A DNA stretch of 64,000 nucleotides from JBPOFY01 sp051252415. GTDB taxonomy: Bacteria; Verrucomicrobiota; Verrucomicrobiia; Opitutales; Coraliomargaritaceae. Below, in pieces: positions 28,760 through 37,519 of the stretch. Below the pieces are notes generated by a model. The model worked only from the letters and a program-made list of their open reading frames with translations, did not search any database and was not told the DNA's origin. Made by a program: the position numbers and the translations under genes. The stretch spans positions 9,009 to 73,008 of the forward strand of contig JBPOGA010000017.1 of assembly GCA_051252415.1 (NCBI GenBank), read 5' to 3'. Numbering within the stretch: position 1 is the first letter of the stretch; every line of letters begins with the position of its first letter.

Positions 28760-30916
28760 TTAAGAACGGCGGCGACGCATCATGACGGATCCGAGAGCAA
28801 GTGCACCCGCAAGAAGCGCGAATGTGCTTGTTTCTGGAACAACCACTAGCACGAGGCTGCCATTTTCGAAGTAAGCACTTTTGCCACCACCAAGATCGAA
28901 AGCATTGCCAATACCGAAATTCTCGATATGAGAGAAGTCAGTTGCGTTTGCGATTAGTGTGTAACTGCCGTCTGCTGTAAGCGAGCTGATGCCTGTTAGA
29001 TCATCAACACCGAAAGTGCTATCCAAGGTAACTACTCCAGCGACTGTAAGCGTCTCGCCAGTAGTAACAGCGAATTTCGCACCTGCTTCGAGTATCAGAT
29101 TACCCGCAAGTGAACCCGTGCCAGTGACTGAACCATCCGCACCAATTATAATATCACCAGCGAACGCGGTTGCACCATCGAATTCAGCATCACCAGTAAA
29201 TTTGAATTCTGCACCTGCAACACCAGTAATCGTAGCGCCAGCACCGAGTGATTCAACAGTGAGTCTAGAGGTTGCAGCTTCGAGGTTAATCGCACCCGAG
29301 TAGGTGTTCGCAACGTTGGAAAAAATGACTGTTCCGCTATCGCCTTGAATATTCAGCGCACCTGAGCCAGATACTACACCTTGGAATTCCATATTGGCGT
29401 TCCAACCAGCTTTTAGATTACCACCGCCAGCGCCTACGATTACGTCATTAGTGTGAACGGCTGCTGCTTCGAAATTCTGCACAAAGCCACCACCACCAAC
29501 GTCAGAATTCAGAGTAATAGCGCCAGTACCAAAACCACCGCTTACTGCATTTACTTTACCTAGTACCACAGTGCCACCACTATAGCTGTTAGCGCTGTTT
29601 AGTAGGCGAACATTAGATGAGTCATTGCCGATGGTAAGCGCGCCGACACCGGAAACCTCACCATTGACAATCATGCGCCTGTTGCTCCACCCAACCCTCA
29701 TTTCACCACCACCAGCACCGAGGACAATATTGCTATTAATGGTAGGGTTGTTATTTCGATTGTGCAGAGTGCCGCCGTTGTCGAGAGTAATGGTGTTACT
29801 TGCCGATCCGAGCGCATCAACGCCACCGTTGCGGAGGATAACTGTCGCTCCATCGACCAAGGTGTCACCAGTGCGGGCAGAGCCATCAGCATACCAGTTA
29901 AAATCACTACCAGTCAGAGTCAGATCGCCTGTACCGGTAACTGTGTTTCTCACATCGATGTTTCCGTTGGAGTGAAGAGCACCTCCACCTGCATTGACGA
30001 TGATATTCCGAGATAAGAGATTGGTAGAGGTTACCAACTTTCCACCATTGTCGAAAGTAATTGAACCAGTAGCTTCACCCAAGGAACCATCCGATGCTGC
30101 ATGCACGTCGACACCGTCGATAGTGGTGCCGCCAGTGTAGGTGTTGGCTGTTCCGTCGAGTTGAACCTTATCACCGTTACCGCCGCCGACGTTGCCGAAG
30201 GTCAAACCGCCTGAACCAGAAATAACGCCATCAAGGCCATAGATATTATTGCTGCCGAATTGGTTGATGGTGGCTCCGCCACTGATAACAACATCTCTAC
30301 TTCCCATTTGTAGGTGATCCGTAGCGTTCAAAGTAGCGCCATTTAAAAGAGAGAGTTTACTCCCTATACTTGTGCCACCCATAAAATATCTACTGACAGT
30401 GGCATTAATACCATCAAATGTTATATCACCAGTAAAGTTTGAGCTATCATCAGGATCAACCACGGGAGAAGCACTCCCACTCATGGTAAAGTCAGTCGAA
30501 GTACCTGCAATAACCGTAAGGCTACCTGAACCAGAGAGTGCGCTTGAGATTCCGAGTGTGCCATTAAGCGTGATCGAAGTAGCACTATTAAGGACCAAAC
30601 CAGCGGTATCGATATTACTATTGCCAGAGACCGTGATACCACCAGCGCCAACCTCAATGCTGCCTGTGCCACTCAGAGTGCTACCAACTGCGAAATCAAG
30701 GCCATTCACCTGGCGAGTCGTGGAGAGATCGACGGTAGCAGCTGTAAATTGAGCGATATTTGACACAAGGTCATCTGCGGGTGCTACATCGCCTACCCAG
30801 TTGGTTCCGTCTTCGAAAGTATTGTCTGTGTCACCGTCCCAGACAATCTGGGCGCTTAGCACCATGGGGAACATGGCCGCTGCACTAGCAAGTGGTATAA
30901 GTTGTTTAATATTCAT
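28760..30916 (-). CDS. Autotransporter-associated beta-strand repeat protein with PEP-CTERM tail
   Basis: ATG 30916 gives MNIKQLIPLASAAAMFPMVL, a signal peptide; an earlier in-frame start upstream adds a proline-rich leader without signal and is rejected. The 718-residue body is built of repeated strands such as ITLDNGGTLHN, ITLNSDVGGGGF and NTYSGGTTIDG, the pattern of autotransporter-associated beta-strand repeats, predicted to form a parallel beta-helix stalk. The C-terminus reads VVPETSTFALLAGALALGSV then MMRRRRS, a PEP-CTERM sorting signal. It is probably an exosortase-processed surface or extracellular matrix protein. No catalytic motif is visible. It is flanked by repeat-rich DNA, and transcription ends at a strong terminator. 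Confidence 0.9.
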   Translation of the reverse strand: MNIKQLIPLASAAAMFPMVLSAQIVWDGDTDNTFEDGTNWVGDVAPADDLVSNIAQFTAATVDLSTTRQVNGLDFAVGSTLSGTGSIEVGAGGITVSGNSNIDTAGLVLNSATSITLNGTLGISSALSGSGSLTVIAGTSTDFTMSGSASPVVDPDDSSNFTGDITFDGINATVSRYFMGGTSIGSKLSLLNGATLNATDHLQMGSRDVVISGGATINQFGSNNIYGLDGVISGSGGLTFGNVGGGNGDKVQLDGTANTYTGGTTIDGVDVHAASDGSLGEATGSITFDNGGKLVTSTNLLSRNIIVNAGGGALHSNGNIDVRNTVTGTGDLTLTGSDFNWYADGSARTGDTLVDGATVILRNGGVDALGSASNTITLDNGGTLHNRNNNPTINSNIVLGAGGGEMRVGWSNRRMIVNGEVSGVGALTIGNDSSNVRLLNSANSYSGGTVVLGKVNAVSGGFGTGAITLNSDVGGGGFVQNFEAAAVHTNDVIVGAGGGNLKAGWNANMEFQGVVSGSGALNIQGDSGTVIFSNVANTYSGAINLEAATSRLTVESLGAGATITGVAGAEFKFTGDAEFDGATAFAGDIIIGADGSVTGTGSLAGNLILEAGAKFAVTTGETLTVAGVVTLDSTFGVDDLTGISSLTADGSYTLIANATDFSHIENFGIGNAFDLGGGKSAYFENGSLVLVVVPETSTFALLAGALALGSVMMRRRRS

Positions 30917-31112
30917 ATGTGAGGGTGGGTAGGGGTGGGGGTTATTTATTATTAGAAATTTTGGCACAAAACTGCGTAAATATGGAAATTAGCCCCTCAT
31001 GCATGGCCATTGCCTATTTAATTACAAACAAAAATCGCTCTAACTTTAGTTACACTGTTAACACCTAGTTTTAGGGGCGTAGAAAGTCCCTATTTATTTG
31101 ATTAAAGCAACT

Positions 31113-31291
31113 TAGCGCATTCTGCATAAAATAAGACTCGACCATTGTAGCCACGGCACCTGCGTTCGGCATAGCCGTAAGCGACGACGGATCTGTGCCG
31201 TGTTCACTTCTGACTCTCGAAAGCCAACGAACGCCTCACTGAGTGAGGCGGCTACATCGAAAGAAGTCAGATTGAACGCAGAATGCTCTAG
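31113..31291. repeat. Family-1 inverted-repeat element, copy B
   Basis: This copy has the clearest ends: TAGCGCATTCTGC at 31113 and GCAGAATGCTCTA at 31279-31291, which are inverted copies with one mismatch. The interior closely matches 18452-18621. Confidence 0.8.
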
Positions 31292-31647
31292 AGGTCTCCC
31301 TTTTTAGCGTAATATTAGAAGAGTAGTTCGATGAATGAATCGGTCGCACTGTAGGGGCTCTGCTTGTCGGAGACCGCGAAAAGAGTTTAAAGTGAGGGAG
31401 ATACGAGGAGCTCGGTGTTGTCGCAGGCTTCGCCATTCGATAAGCTCATGATCCAAAACAAACAAAGCCCCCTACGGGCTCTGCTATACGCCTTAGGTAG
31501 TGCCATTGCTTCGCGCCATCTTCACTCTGTTTCGTCGAGACGCGCCTGCGCGACCAGATCAAACAATACTAGAAGTGGTATAACTCAACAGCCGATGACG
31601 ACAAAACACTTGGATTGAACGCCGACTGAATCGTAGGGATCGAGCTT

Positions 31648-31724
31648 GGAAACTGTCTCAAAATTGCGAAAAGTATCCTATTGGAGCGTCGGGCTCCCAT
31701 TTATTGAATTTTGAGACAGTTTCC
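31648..31724. repeat. Family-2 inverted-repeat element, short copy 2
   Basis: The ends are the same as in the 141-bp copies, but the interior is cut to a single GGAGCGTCGGGCTCC hairpin, giving 77 bp. It is flanked by CGAGCTT and TTGCTCGACGC, suggesting insertion into the GTAGGGCTCG-type element. Confidence 0.75.
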
Positions 31725-32020
31725 TTGCTCGACGCCGCGACAACACGGAACGGACTCGAGCCACTAGAGTAAACCAGTCAGAGGCCGAGGGGTACCCCCT
31801 CTCCTACGCAATCAAAAGCAATTCGAATGGTGCAGCGGTATTCAGAGATGCCCTTAGATCAACTCTGACCGTAAGTATCGTCGGTCGCCGCTAACCCGGT
31901 CAGATACTGTTGGTGAGTTGCAAATGTGGCCGCAGAGGCCTTTTTACCGACGATATTAATACCCGGCAAGCACGACAGCATATATCGAAAGATGCCAAAG
32001 CAGTCGCTTCAGCGCAGACT

Positions 32021-32803
32021 CTATTGATTTTGCAGCTCAATCATTTTTGTGGCAAAACGTTCGCCAAGTGTGCGGGCTGCCTCGGCACTAAAGTGTGTGA
32101 GGTCGCCTTTATCCTTAAGTCCATCAGAGGAGACGAAGCCAACGTAGGGCAAACGCTCCGCCACGGCTTGGTGCGCTTGATCTACTTTCGCGCGCCCCTC
32201 TGACCAGGGCCTACCCTCAAACTGCCCGAGCTGGCCAACGACAAAAGGAATCTTCGGATCACCACACTCGTTGCGGACCCGTTCAATCAATTCTATCAGC
32301 GCTGGTTCATATTTGCCTCGCTCGCCCATCTTGCCATCGGCCTCCCCTTGGTGCCATAGGATGCCTTTGACCTGACCGCTTTTCAACGCGACCTGCAAGC
32401 GTTTCAGCATATCATCATACGGATACACCTCCGTTTTTTGATCAAAACCACCAGGCTGCCACAAACGAATCGAGGTGCCGCCGACCGCGCATGGGATCAA
32501 GCCGATCTCGGTAGAACCTGACTGCTTGGCCATTTCGATACCGAAGCTGCGCCCGAGGCCGACTCCGGCAGACTTTTTATCAAAATGGATTGGATCTTGG
32601 GCAGCCACCCACTCATTCGCCTGATTCAAAGTCCATACACGTGCAGGCTTCTCAAGATCTTGCGCCTCGACCTCGCCACGGCCTGCCATATTTGACTGAC
32701 CGATTAATAAATAGAGATCGAGCGGTTCACTTTGTGCACTGCAGGCAGAAAGCCCGAGAAGCATCGTGAATGCGGTGAGGATATAGAGACGTAGCGAGTT
32801 CAT
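32021..32803 (-). CDS. SASA-type carbohydrate acetylesterase, lipoprotein
   Basis: The start at 32803 gives MNSLRLYILTAFTMLLGLSAC, a lipoprotein signal with lipobox LSAC and Cys21; the longer frame adds a non-signal leader. The 260-residue protein matches the sialate O-acetylesterase/SASA SGNH family: nucleophile Ser37 in GQSNMAG, the block ILWHQGEAD near 148, and Asp234/His237 in DLTHFS. It should be tethered in the periplasm or outer membrane and remove acetyl groups from sugars, likely polysaccharide substituents. It is next to GH3 and sulfatase genes on the same strand, fitting a debranching role. Acetyl-xylan, sialate or other acetylated glycans cannot be told apart by eye. Confidence 0.9.
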   Translation of the reverse strand: MNSLRLYILTAFTMLLGLSACSAQSEPLDLYLLIGQSNMAGRGEVEAQDLEKPARVWTLNQANEWVAAQDPIHFDKKSAGVGLGRSFGIEMAKQSGSTEIGLIPCAVGGTSIRLWQPGGFDQKTEVYPYDDMLKRLQVALKSGQVKGILWHQGEADGKMGERGKYEPALIELIERVRNECGDPKIPFVVGQLGQFEGRPWSEGRAKVDQAHQAVAERLPYVGFVSSDGLKDKGDLTHFSAEAARTLGERFATKMIELQNQ

Positions 32804-33047
32804 AGTATTGAATTTATAGCTAAACGAGAATAGCGCTAACTTAAGAAAATGTTCGATAATAAGCTGGAGGCTTGCGCTCCGTTCTGACTTGAGCCTGTCG
32901 AAGTGTCGCAACCGAAAAACTGCTAGCGAAGTGGCTATTCAGAAGTGTTGGATACGTTGCGGCGGCGACGGAGCGCCGCCCTCCAAATGAAATTATGTAT
33001 ATCATCTCGATACAACCGATTAAGTGAGCGCCATTCTAGCTAAACGA

Positions 33048-35435
33048 TTATTGTAAGTTAAAACTACCCTGCTCTTTTATACCTGCTTCAGCCGAAGAAG
33101 TGCCAATCATAACTTTAAATTCGCCGGGCTCGACGGTCCACTGCTTGTCGAGATCTAGCATTTTTAAGTCACGCCGGGGTTGCAGTTTAAACACGACGGT
33201 CTCGGTTTCGCCTGGAGCGATTGAAATACGCTCGAAGCCACGTAGCACTTTGTCAAAAGGAGCGACCGATGCGACCACATCTTTAATATAGAGCTGCACC
33301 ACCTCGTCGCCCGCGCGTTCGCCAGTATTTGTGACATCACAAGAAATGGTAATGACGTCCTCCGCAGTCGGCTCTGCTGGCTCGACCTTGAGGTTGCCGT
33401 ATTCAAAAGTGGTATAACTGAGCCCGTAACCGAAATGATAAAGCGGATCCACCAATCGTGTAGCACCCCAACCATTTTCATCGGCAGACCTATTCTGGCC
33501 GCCCCATGCACCATTGCGGTGCGGGAAGGCTAGCGGAATTTGCCCGACAGTTTGTGGGAAAGTAATCGGGAGTTTACCACCTGGATTGTAATCACCAAAC
33601 AGCGACTCGGCGACCGCTTGGCCGACCTTTTCACCACCATGCCAGCAAACCAGAATCCCTGGGACGTTGTGCTGAATCCAATTGATCGATGCGGCGCGGC
33701 CTGGCATCAGCACGACGATAACAGGTTTGCCAGTTTTAACCATCTCCTGAACATGCAGCAATTGATGCCCAGGTAGATCAAGCGAAGTGCGTGAGCGCGA
33801 CTCCCCCACCGTGCTGTGATCATCACCAACGACTGCGATAATCACATCTGCCGAAGCAGCAAGTGCGACGGCTTCATCGATGGCTGCCTGCTCTTCAGGG
33901 TTCGGCGCTTGAGGCAGAATATCCGAACCCGGAAAACGAGCATCGCGGTAATCGACACCTTTCGCGTGCAACACCTTCGCGGAGTCTTGTAGCGAATCAC
34001 GGATGCCTGCGAGCGGTGTAATCACATCCGATTGCCCCGGGCCATAGCGACTGATCATCGGGTGCACATCATCAGCGGCAGGCCCAGTGACTAATACAGT
34101 TTGAATGGCAGCGCGATCAAGCGGCAGCACACCATCGTTTTTCAACAGCACCATCGCCTTACGTGCAGCTTCTAAAGTCACGGCTTCGTTTTCTGGGCGA
34201 TGCACAATCTCAGGCGCTTTTGCAGCGTCGACGAAAGGCTGGTCAAAGAGTCCGAGTTCGAACTTCACACGGAGCACATCGGACACACGTGAATTCAATG
34301 TCTCTGCACTGATACGGCCATTGCTTATAGCCTCACGTAGCGGCTCAACAAATTTCTCCATCTTCTCAAAATTGGTACGCACGTTAAGCCCTGCATTCAC
34401 AGCAGCGACGACTGCATCTTCAAAACTGGCTGCGGTGCCATGTTGTTTTTTAAGACGCGAAACCGCACCACTATCCGATACCACATAGCCATCGAAGCCA
34501 TACTCGTCACGCAGCAACTCTGTCAGAAAATAAGGACTGCCTGTAACTGGCACACCATCGTAAGTATTATACGAGCTCATCGTGCCCTTAGGGTCGGCCT
34601 CGGTGAACACCTTCTGAAAGGGATGCAGTAAAATCTCGTGCATATCGCGGTATGGAATCTGTGGGTCCGTCCGCCCTCTTGCATCACGCCCCCCATTGGG
34701 ATGACTGTATGCTGCAAAGTGCTTCAAGGTCGAAGCGACACCTTTGGACTGCAAACCAAGCGATTGTTGTTTACCCAGCTCACCAACTAGAAACGGCGAC
34801 TCGCCATAGCACTCGACCGTGCGGCCCCAGCGTGGGTCACGCACCACATCAAGAATGGGCGAATAGATATTAGAGTAGCCAAGTGCCCGTGCTTCTTCGC
34901 CTGTGATTTCACCGATACGTCGCACGAGGTCTTTGTCAAAGGTAGCGCCGACGCCAAGCTGGCTTGGGAAGTTACTTGCCCATGCATGGCACAAACCGCG
35001 AATACCTTCGTTGGTAAAATCAACTGGGATGCCTAGACGCGTCTCATCGATAAACCATTGCTGAATCTCGTTGAGCAACTCGCCGTGTTCAACATGGCCG
35101 ATAAACTCCTGCTCGCCGCGCACACCGTTGCAATGCTCGTCAATATTCGCGACGCCATCTTTCCACACACGCTGCTTCCACTTTTCGGTAGGCTGTGGAT
35201 TTTTAAGCACACGGTTGTAGCCATAGATCGTGCCCATCTGGCAGGTCTTCTCTTCAACCGTCATCTGCGACAGCAAATCGTCGATGCGTTGCTGAATCGG
35301 CGCATTCGGATCTTCGTAAACATCCTTGGTCCCATTTTTATTACGGTCGATCCATGTCGCCGATTCAGACTGTGCAAACGCGGCTACTGAAAGAATTGAT
35401 AGTAAAGTAACTGAAATGAGTGGAAGCTTTTTCAT
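33048..35435 (-). CDS. GH3 beta-glycosidase (glucosidase/xylosidase-like), secreted
   Basis: Signal peptide MKKLPLISVTLLSILSVAAFAQ begins this 795-residue enzyme. The GH3 N-terminal barrel (about 45-360) includes LKHFAAYS near residue 237 and the nucleophile Asp321 in YVVSDSGAV. The alpha/beta sandwich (about 410-620) contains VAVVGDDHSTVG-like sequence, and an FN3-like C-terminal domain (about 690-790) closes it. GH3 enzymes release single beta-linked sugars from oligosaccharide ends; substrates include glucosides and xylosides. It probably acts in the periplasm on oligomers from the neighbouring lyases and hydrolases. Gaps of about 240 bp separate it from the SASA gene and about 120 bp from the sulfatase. 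Confidence 0.93.
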   Translation of the reverse strand: MKKLPLISVTLLSILSVAAFAQSESATWIDRNKNGTKDVYEDPNAPIQQRIDDLLSQMTVEEKTCQMGTIYGYNRVLKNPQPTEKWKQRVWKDGVANIDEHCNGVRGEQEFIGHVEHGELLNEIQQWFIDETRLGIPVDFTNEGIRGLCHAWASNFPSQLGVGATFDKDLVRRIGEITGEEARALGYSNIYSPILDVVRDPRWGRTVECYGESPFLVGELGKQQSLGLQSKGVASTLKHFAAYSHPNGGRDARGRTDPQIPYRDMHEILLHPFQKVFTEADPKGTMSSYNTYDGVPVTGSPYFLTELLRDEYGFDGYVVSDSGAVSRLKKQHGTAASFEDAVVAAVNAGLNVRTNFEKMEKFVEPLREAISNGRISAETLNSRVSDVLRVKFELGLFDQPFVDAAKAPEIVHRPENEAVTLEAARKAMVLLKNDGVLPLDRAAIQTVLVTGPAADDVHPMISRYGPGQSDVITPLAGIRDSLQDSAKVLHAKGVDYRDARFPGSDILPQAPNPEEQAAIDEAVALAASADVIIAVVGDDHSTVGESRSRTSLDLPGHQLLHVQEMVKTGKPVIVVLMPGRAASINWIQHNVPGILVCWHGGEKVGQAVAESLFGDYNPGGKLPITFPQTVGQIPLAFPHRNGAWGGQNRSADENGWGATRLVDPLYHFGYGLSYTTFEYGNLKVEPAEPTAEDVITISCDVTNTGERAGDEVVQLYIKDVVASVAPFDKVLRGFERISIAPGETETVVFKLQPRRDLKMLDLDKQWTVEPGEFKVMIGTSSAEAGIKEQGSFNLQ

Positions 35436-35557
35436 AAATTATATAATTTGTAGTTACGATTCGGCACCGATACGCTAACGCACACGGCAAAAGTGCAAAG
35501 GCCCCCACAAAGCAGCACTTTTAAACATGCAAGAGCATTGATTACCCTAAGGCGTAA

Positions 35558-36967
35558 CTAGTAACGGTAATCCCCACCATCACGGCTGAATTGACAGCTT
35601 GCATCAATTGATTCCAAAACTTTTGAAAGCGCTTCTAAACGCTCTGGCATTGCCTTCGCGAGATCCGACTCCTCGTAGGGGTCACTTGATAAATCGTAGA
35701 GACGTAAGCGACCGTTCTTCTTTGCTTCACGAAGCAACTTGAAATCGCCATTGATCACTGCAGCACCATCAGTGCCTTGAAAGAGGCGGCGATAACCAAA
35801 AAAGAGATCTTTACCGCGCTCATCACTTTGACTGTGAATGAGCGGCATCAAGTCGATCCCATCAATCGGGCGATTATCTTTTTCAGAAAAACTAAAGTCA
35901 GCCATCTCCGCAATCGTCGGGAAGAAATCGACGGTCGAGCAGCGCGCGCTGACAACAGAGCCAGGCGTAATTACACCTGGCCATTCGGCACAGGCGGGCA
36001 CTAAGAGCCCACCTTCATACATCGTATGCTTATGGCCTTTAAACGGTCCCGCTGAGGCGATTCCCTTTTTCGCTAACGGATCCGCAGGTCCATTATCACT
36101 ACAGAAGAAAAGCACTGTATTCTTCTCGATACCCAACTCGCGAAGCTTAGCACGGAGGCGTCCGATCTGCTCATCCATGGCGGTGATACATCCATAGTAA
36201 TTCTTACGCGTATTACCAGCTTTGGGATAAAGTGCTCGATACTCCTCGCCCGCGAGAATTGGTTCGTGCGGTGTATGAAACCAGACTGTAGCCAAGAAAC
36301 GCGCATCCTTATTCTTTTCAATAAAAGGAAGCACCCGATCCATTATAATTCGGCTATCGTCTCCCTGCATATTATCCGTCACTGCGACACCATTGTGCAC
36401 ATAGGGGTTGCCACCTTTCCATGGCTTGCCTGCTTCATTACCCCACGCATTCCAGCCCTCAGGTGTCATTGTAGGATCCCAGGTAGGCACGGCGCTGGTT
36501 GTTGCGAACCACTCATCAAAGCCATGATGCGAAGGCGGCGAATAGAAACCACGGGAACCAACCTCGTCTGGCTTCACCCAACCTATATGCCACTTGCCGA
36601 AAAACCCAGTCTGGTAGCCTTTTTTCTTAAGCATCTCTGCTACGGTCACCTCCCCCACACGTAGTCCTGCAGTGTGCGCAGCAAGAATCCCGTAGCGAAA
36701 TGGATAGCGACCAGTGAGGCAACTCCCACGTGTCGGCGAACAGAGTGAAGACGAGGCATAGAAACGGTCAAAGCGCACACCACTGGCCGCCATCGAATCC
36801 AAATGCGGCGTGATAAGTTCTTCGTGCCCATTGAAACCGACATCCCCCCAGCCCTGGTCATCACTCATAATCATGATGATGTTTGGACGGTCCGTGGCAC
36901 CCCATGAGGTAGTGATGCAGAAACAGAAAAATAGCCCTGCGATAACTGAAAGTCGAAATGTCTTCAT
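35558..36967 (-). CDS. Secreted formylglycine-dependent sulfatase (Cys-type)
   Basis: ATG 36967 gives a signal peptide (MKTFRLSVIAGLFFCFC), while the longer frame has no signal at its start. The 469-residue protein has the type I sulfatase pattern: metal-binding Asp36-Asp37 in MSDDQGWGD, and CSPTR at 76-80, in which Cys76 would be oxidised to formylglycine, followed by LTGRYP. Also visible are KWHIG, the metal-binding DNG motif in CSDNGPAD, and a KGHKHTMYEGG lysine/histidine region. It would hydrolyse sulfate esters from carbohydrates in the periplasm or outside. A maturase is not in the window. With GH3 and the acetylesterase it points to a sulfated polysaccharide such as a red- or brown-algal polymer. 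Confidence 0.94.
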   Translation of the reverse strand: MKTFRLSVIAGLFFCFCITTSWGATDRPNIIMIMSDDQGWGDVGFNGHEELITPHLDSMAASGVRFDRFYASSSLCSPTRGSCLTGRYPFRYGILAAHTAGLRVGEVTVAEMLKKKGYQTGFFGKWHIGWVKPDEVGSRGFYSPPSHHGFDEWFATTSAVPTWDPTMTPEGWNAWGNEAGKPWKGGNPYVHNGVAVTDNMQGDDSRIIMDRVLPFIEKNKDARFLATVWFHTPHEPILAGEEYRALYPKAGNTRKNYYGCITAMDEQIGRLRAKLRELGIEKNTVLFFCSDNGPADPLAKKGIASAGPFKGHKHTMYEGGLLVPACAEWPGVITPGSVVSARCSTVDFFPTIAEMADFSFSEKDNRPIDGIDLMPLIHSQSDERGKDLFFGYRRLFQGTDGAAVINGDFKLLREAKKNGRLRLYDLSSDPYEESDLAKAMPERLEALSKVLESIDASCQFSRDGGDYRY

Positions 36968-37188
36968 ATATAATTTTTTGGTATAAATTCTTAAATTATC
37001 ACCTTCAATTTTAAGGGTATATTTGCGGCCGACACACGCGTGTGACATGTGTCTCGACCCAATGGGGTGAAACAAAATCAAAGCTTCGCCATTTTAATCA
37101 GCAATCAAAAAATGGTTCATCGTCGATTAGCGAAAAGCGTATCGATGTCTAATTGTGTATTCATGGTTTGTTAGTGACAGTAGAAACC

Positions 37189-37410
37189 GTAGGGCTCGCG
37201 CTTGGAAACTGTCTCAAAATTGCGAATAGTATCCTATTGGAGCGTCGGGCTCCGTCCCGACATTGCGTCAGAGTCAACCTTACGACGGTTAGATGTCCGG
37301 ACGGAGCCGGACGCTCCCATTGATTGAATTTTGAGACCGTCTCCTTACGCGACGCTTCACTGACCTCAAGAACGACGCTGACGCCAGCATCGCGCAAGCG
37401 CGAGCCCTAC
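37189..37410. repeat. GTAGGGCTCG palindromic element interrupted by family-2 copy 3
   Basis: It has the same total length and outer arms as 27828-28049. The family-2 copy (37204-37344) is in the opposite orientation, which supports independent insertion or inversion of the inner element. Confidence 0.7.
37204..37344. repeat. Family-2 inverted-repeat element, copy 3
   Basis: A 141-bp copy with ends GGAAACTGTCTCAAAATT and AATTTTGAGACCGTCTCC. The inner hairpin sequence is the reverse of the one in 27843-27983. Confidence 0.75.
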
Positions 37411-37519
37411 GCTGCTACTCTATATATTGTCATCATTTAGAGTATAAACCGTCAGCGACAAAGGTCTAAGCATCCCTTTCCTGCCAAGTGACGATGAATC
37501 AAAAAACATCTGCGGACTA

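Larger units (their letters stand above)
30917..32020. other. 1.1-kb intergenic region with two inverted-repeat elements
   Basis: The first 150 bp would hold the promoter of the minus-strand PEP-CTERM gene; a GTTAACACCTAGTTTTA stretch lies near 31049. The rest contains family-1 copy B and family-2 copy 2. No coding sequence is supported. Confidence 0.65.
36968..37519. other. Intergenic region with the second composite repeat
   Basis: The 222-bp composite of the GTAGGGCTCG element with family-2 copy 3 occupies 37189-37410. The rest is AT-rich leader of the sulfatase gene. No gene is supported. Confidence 0.7.
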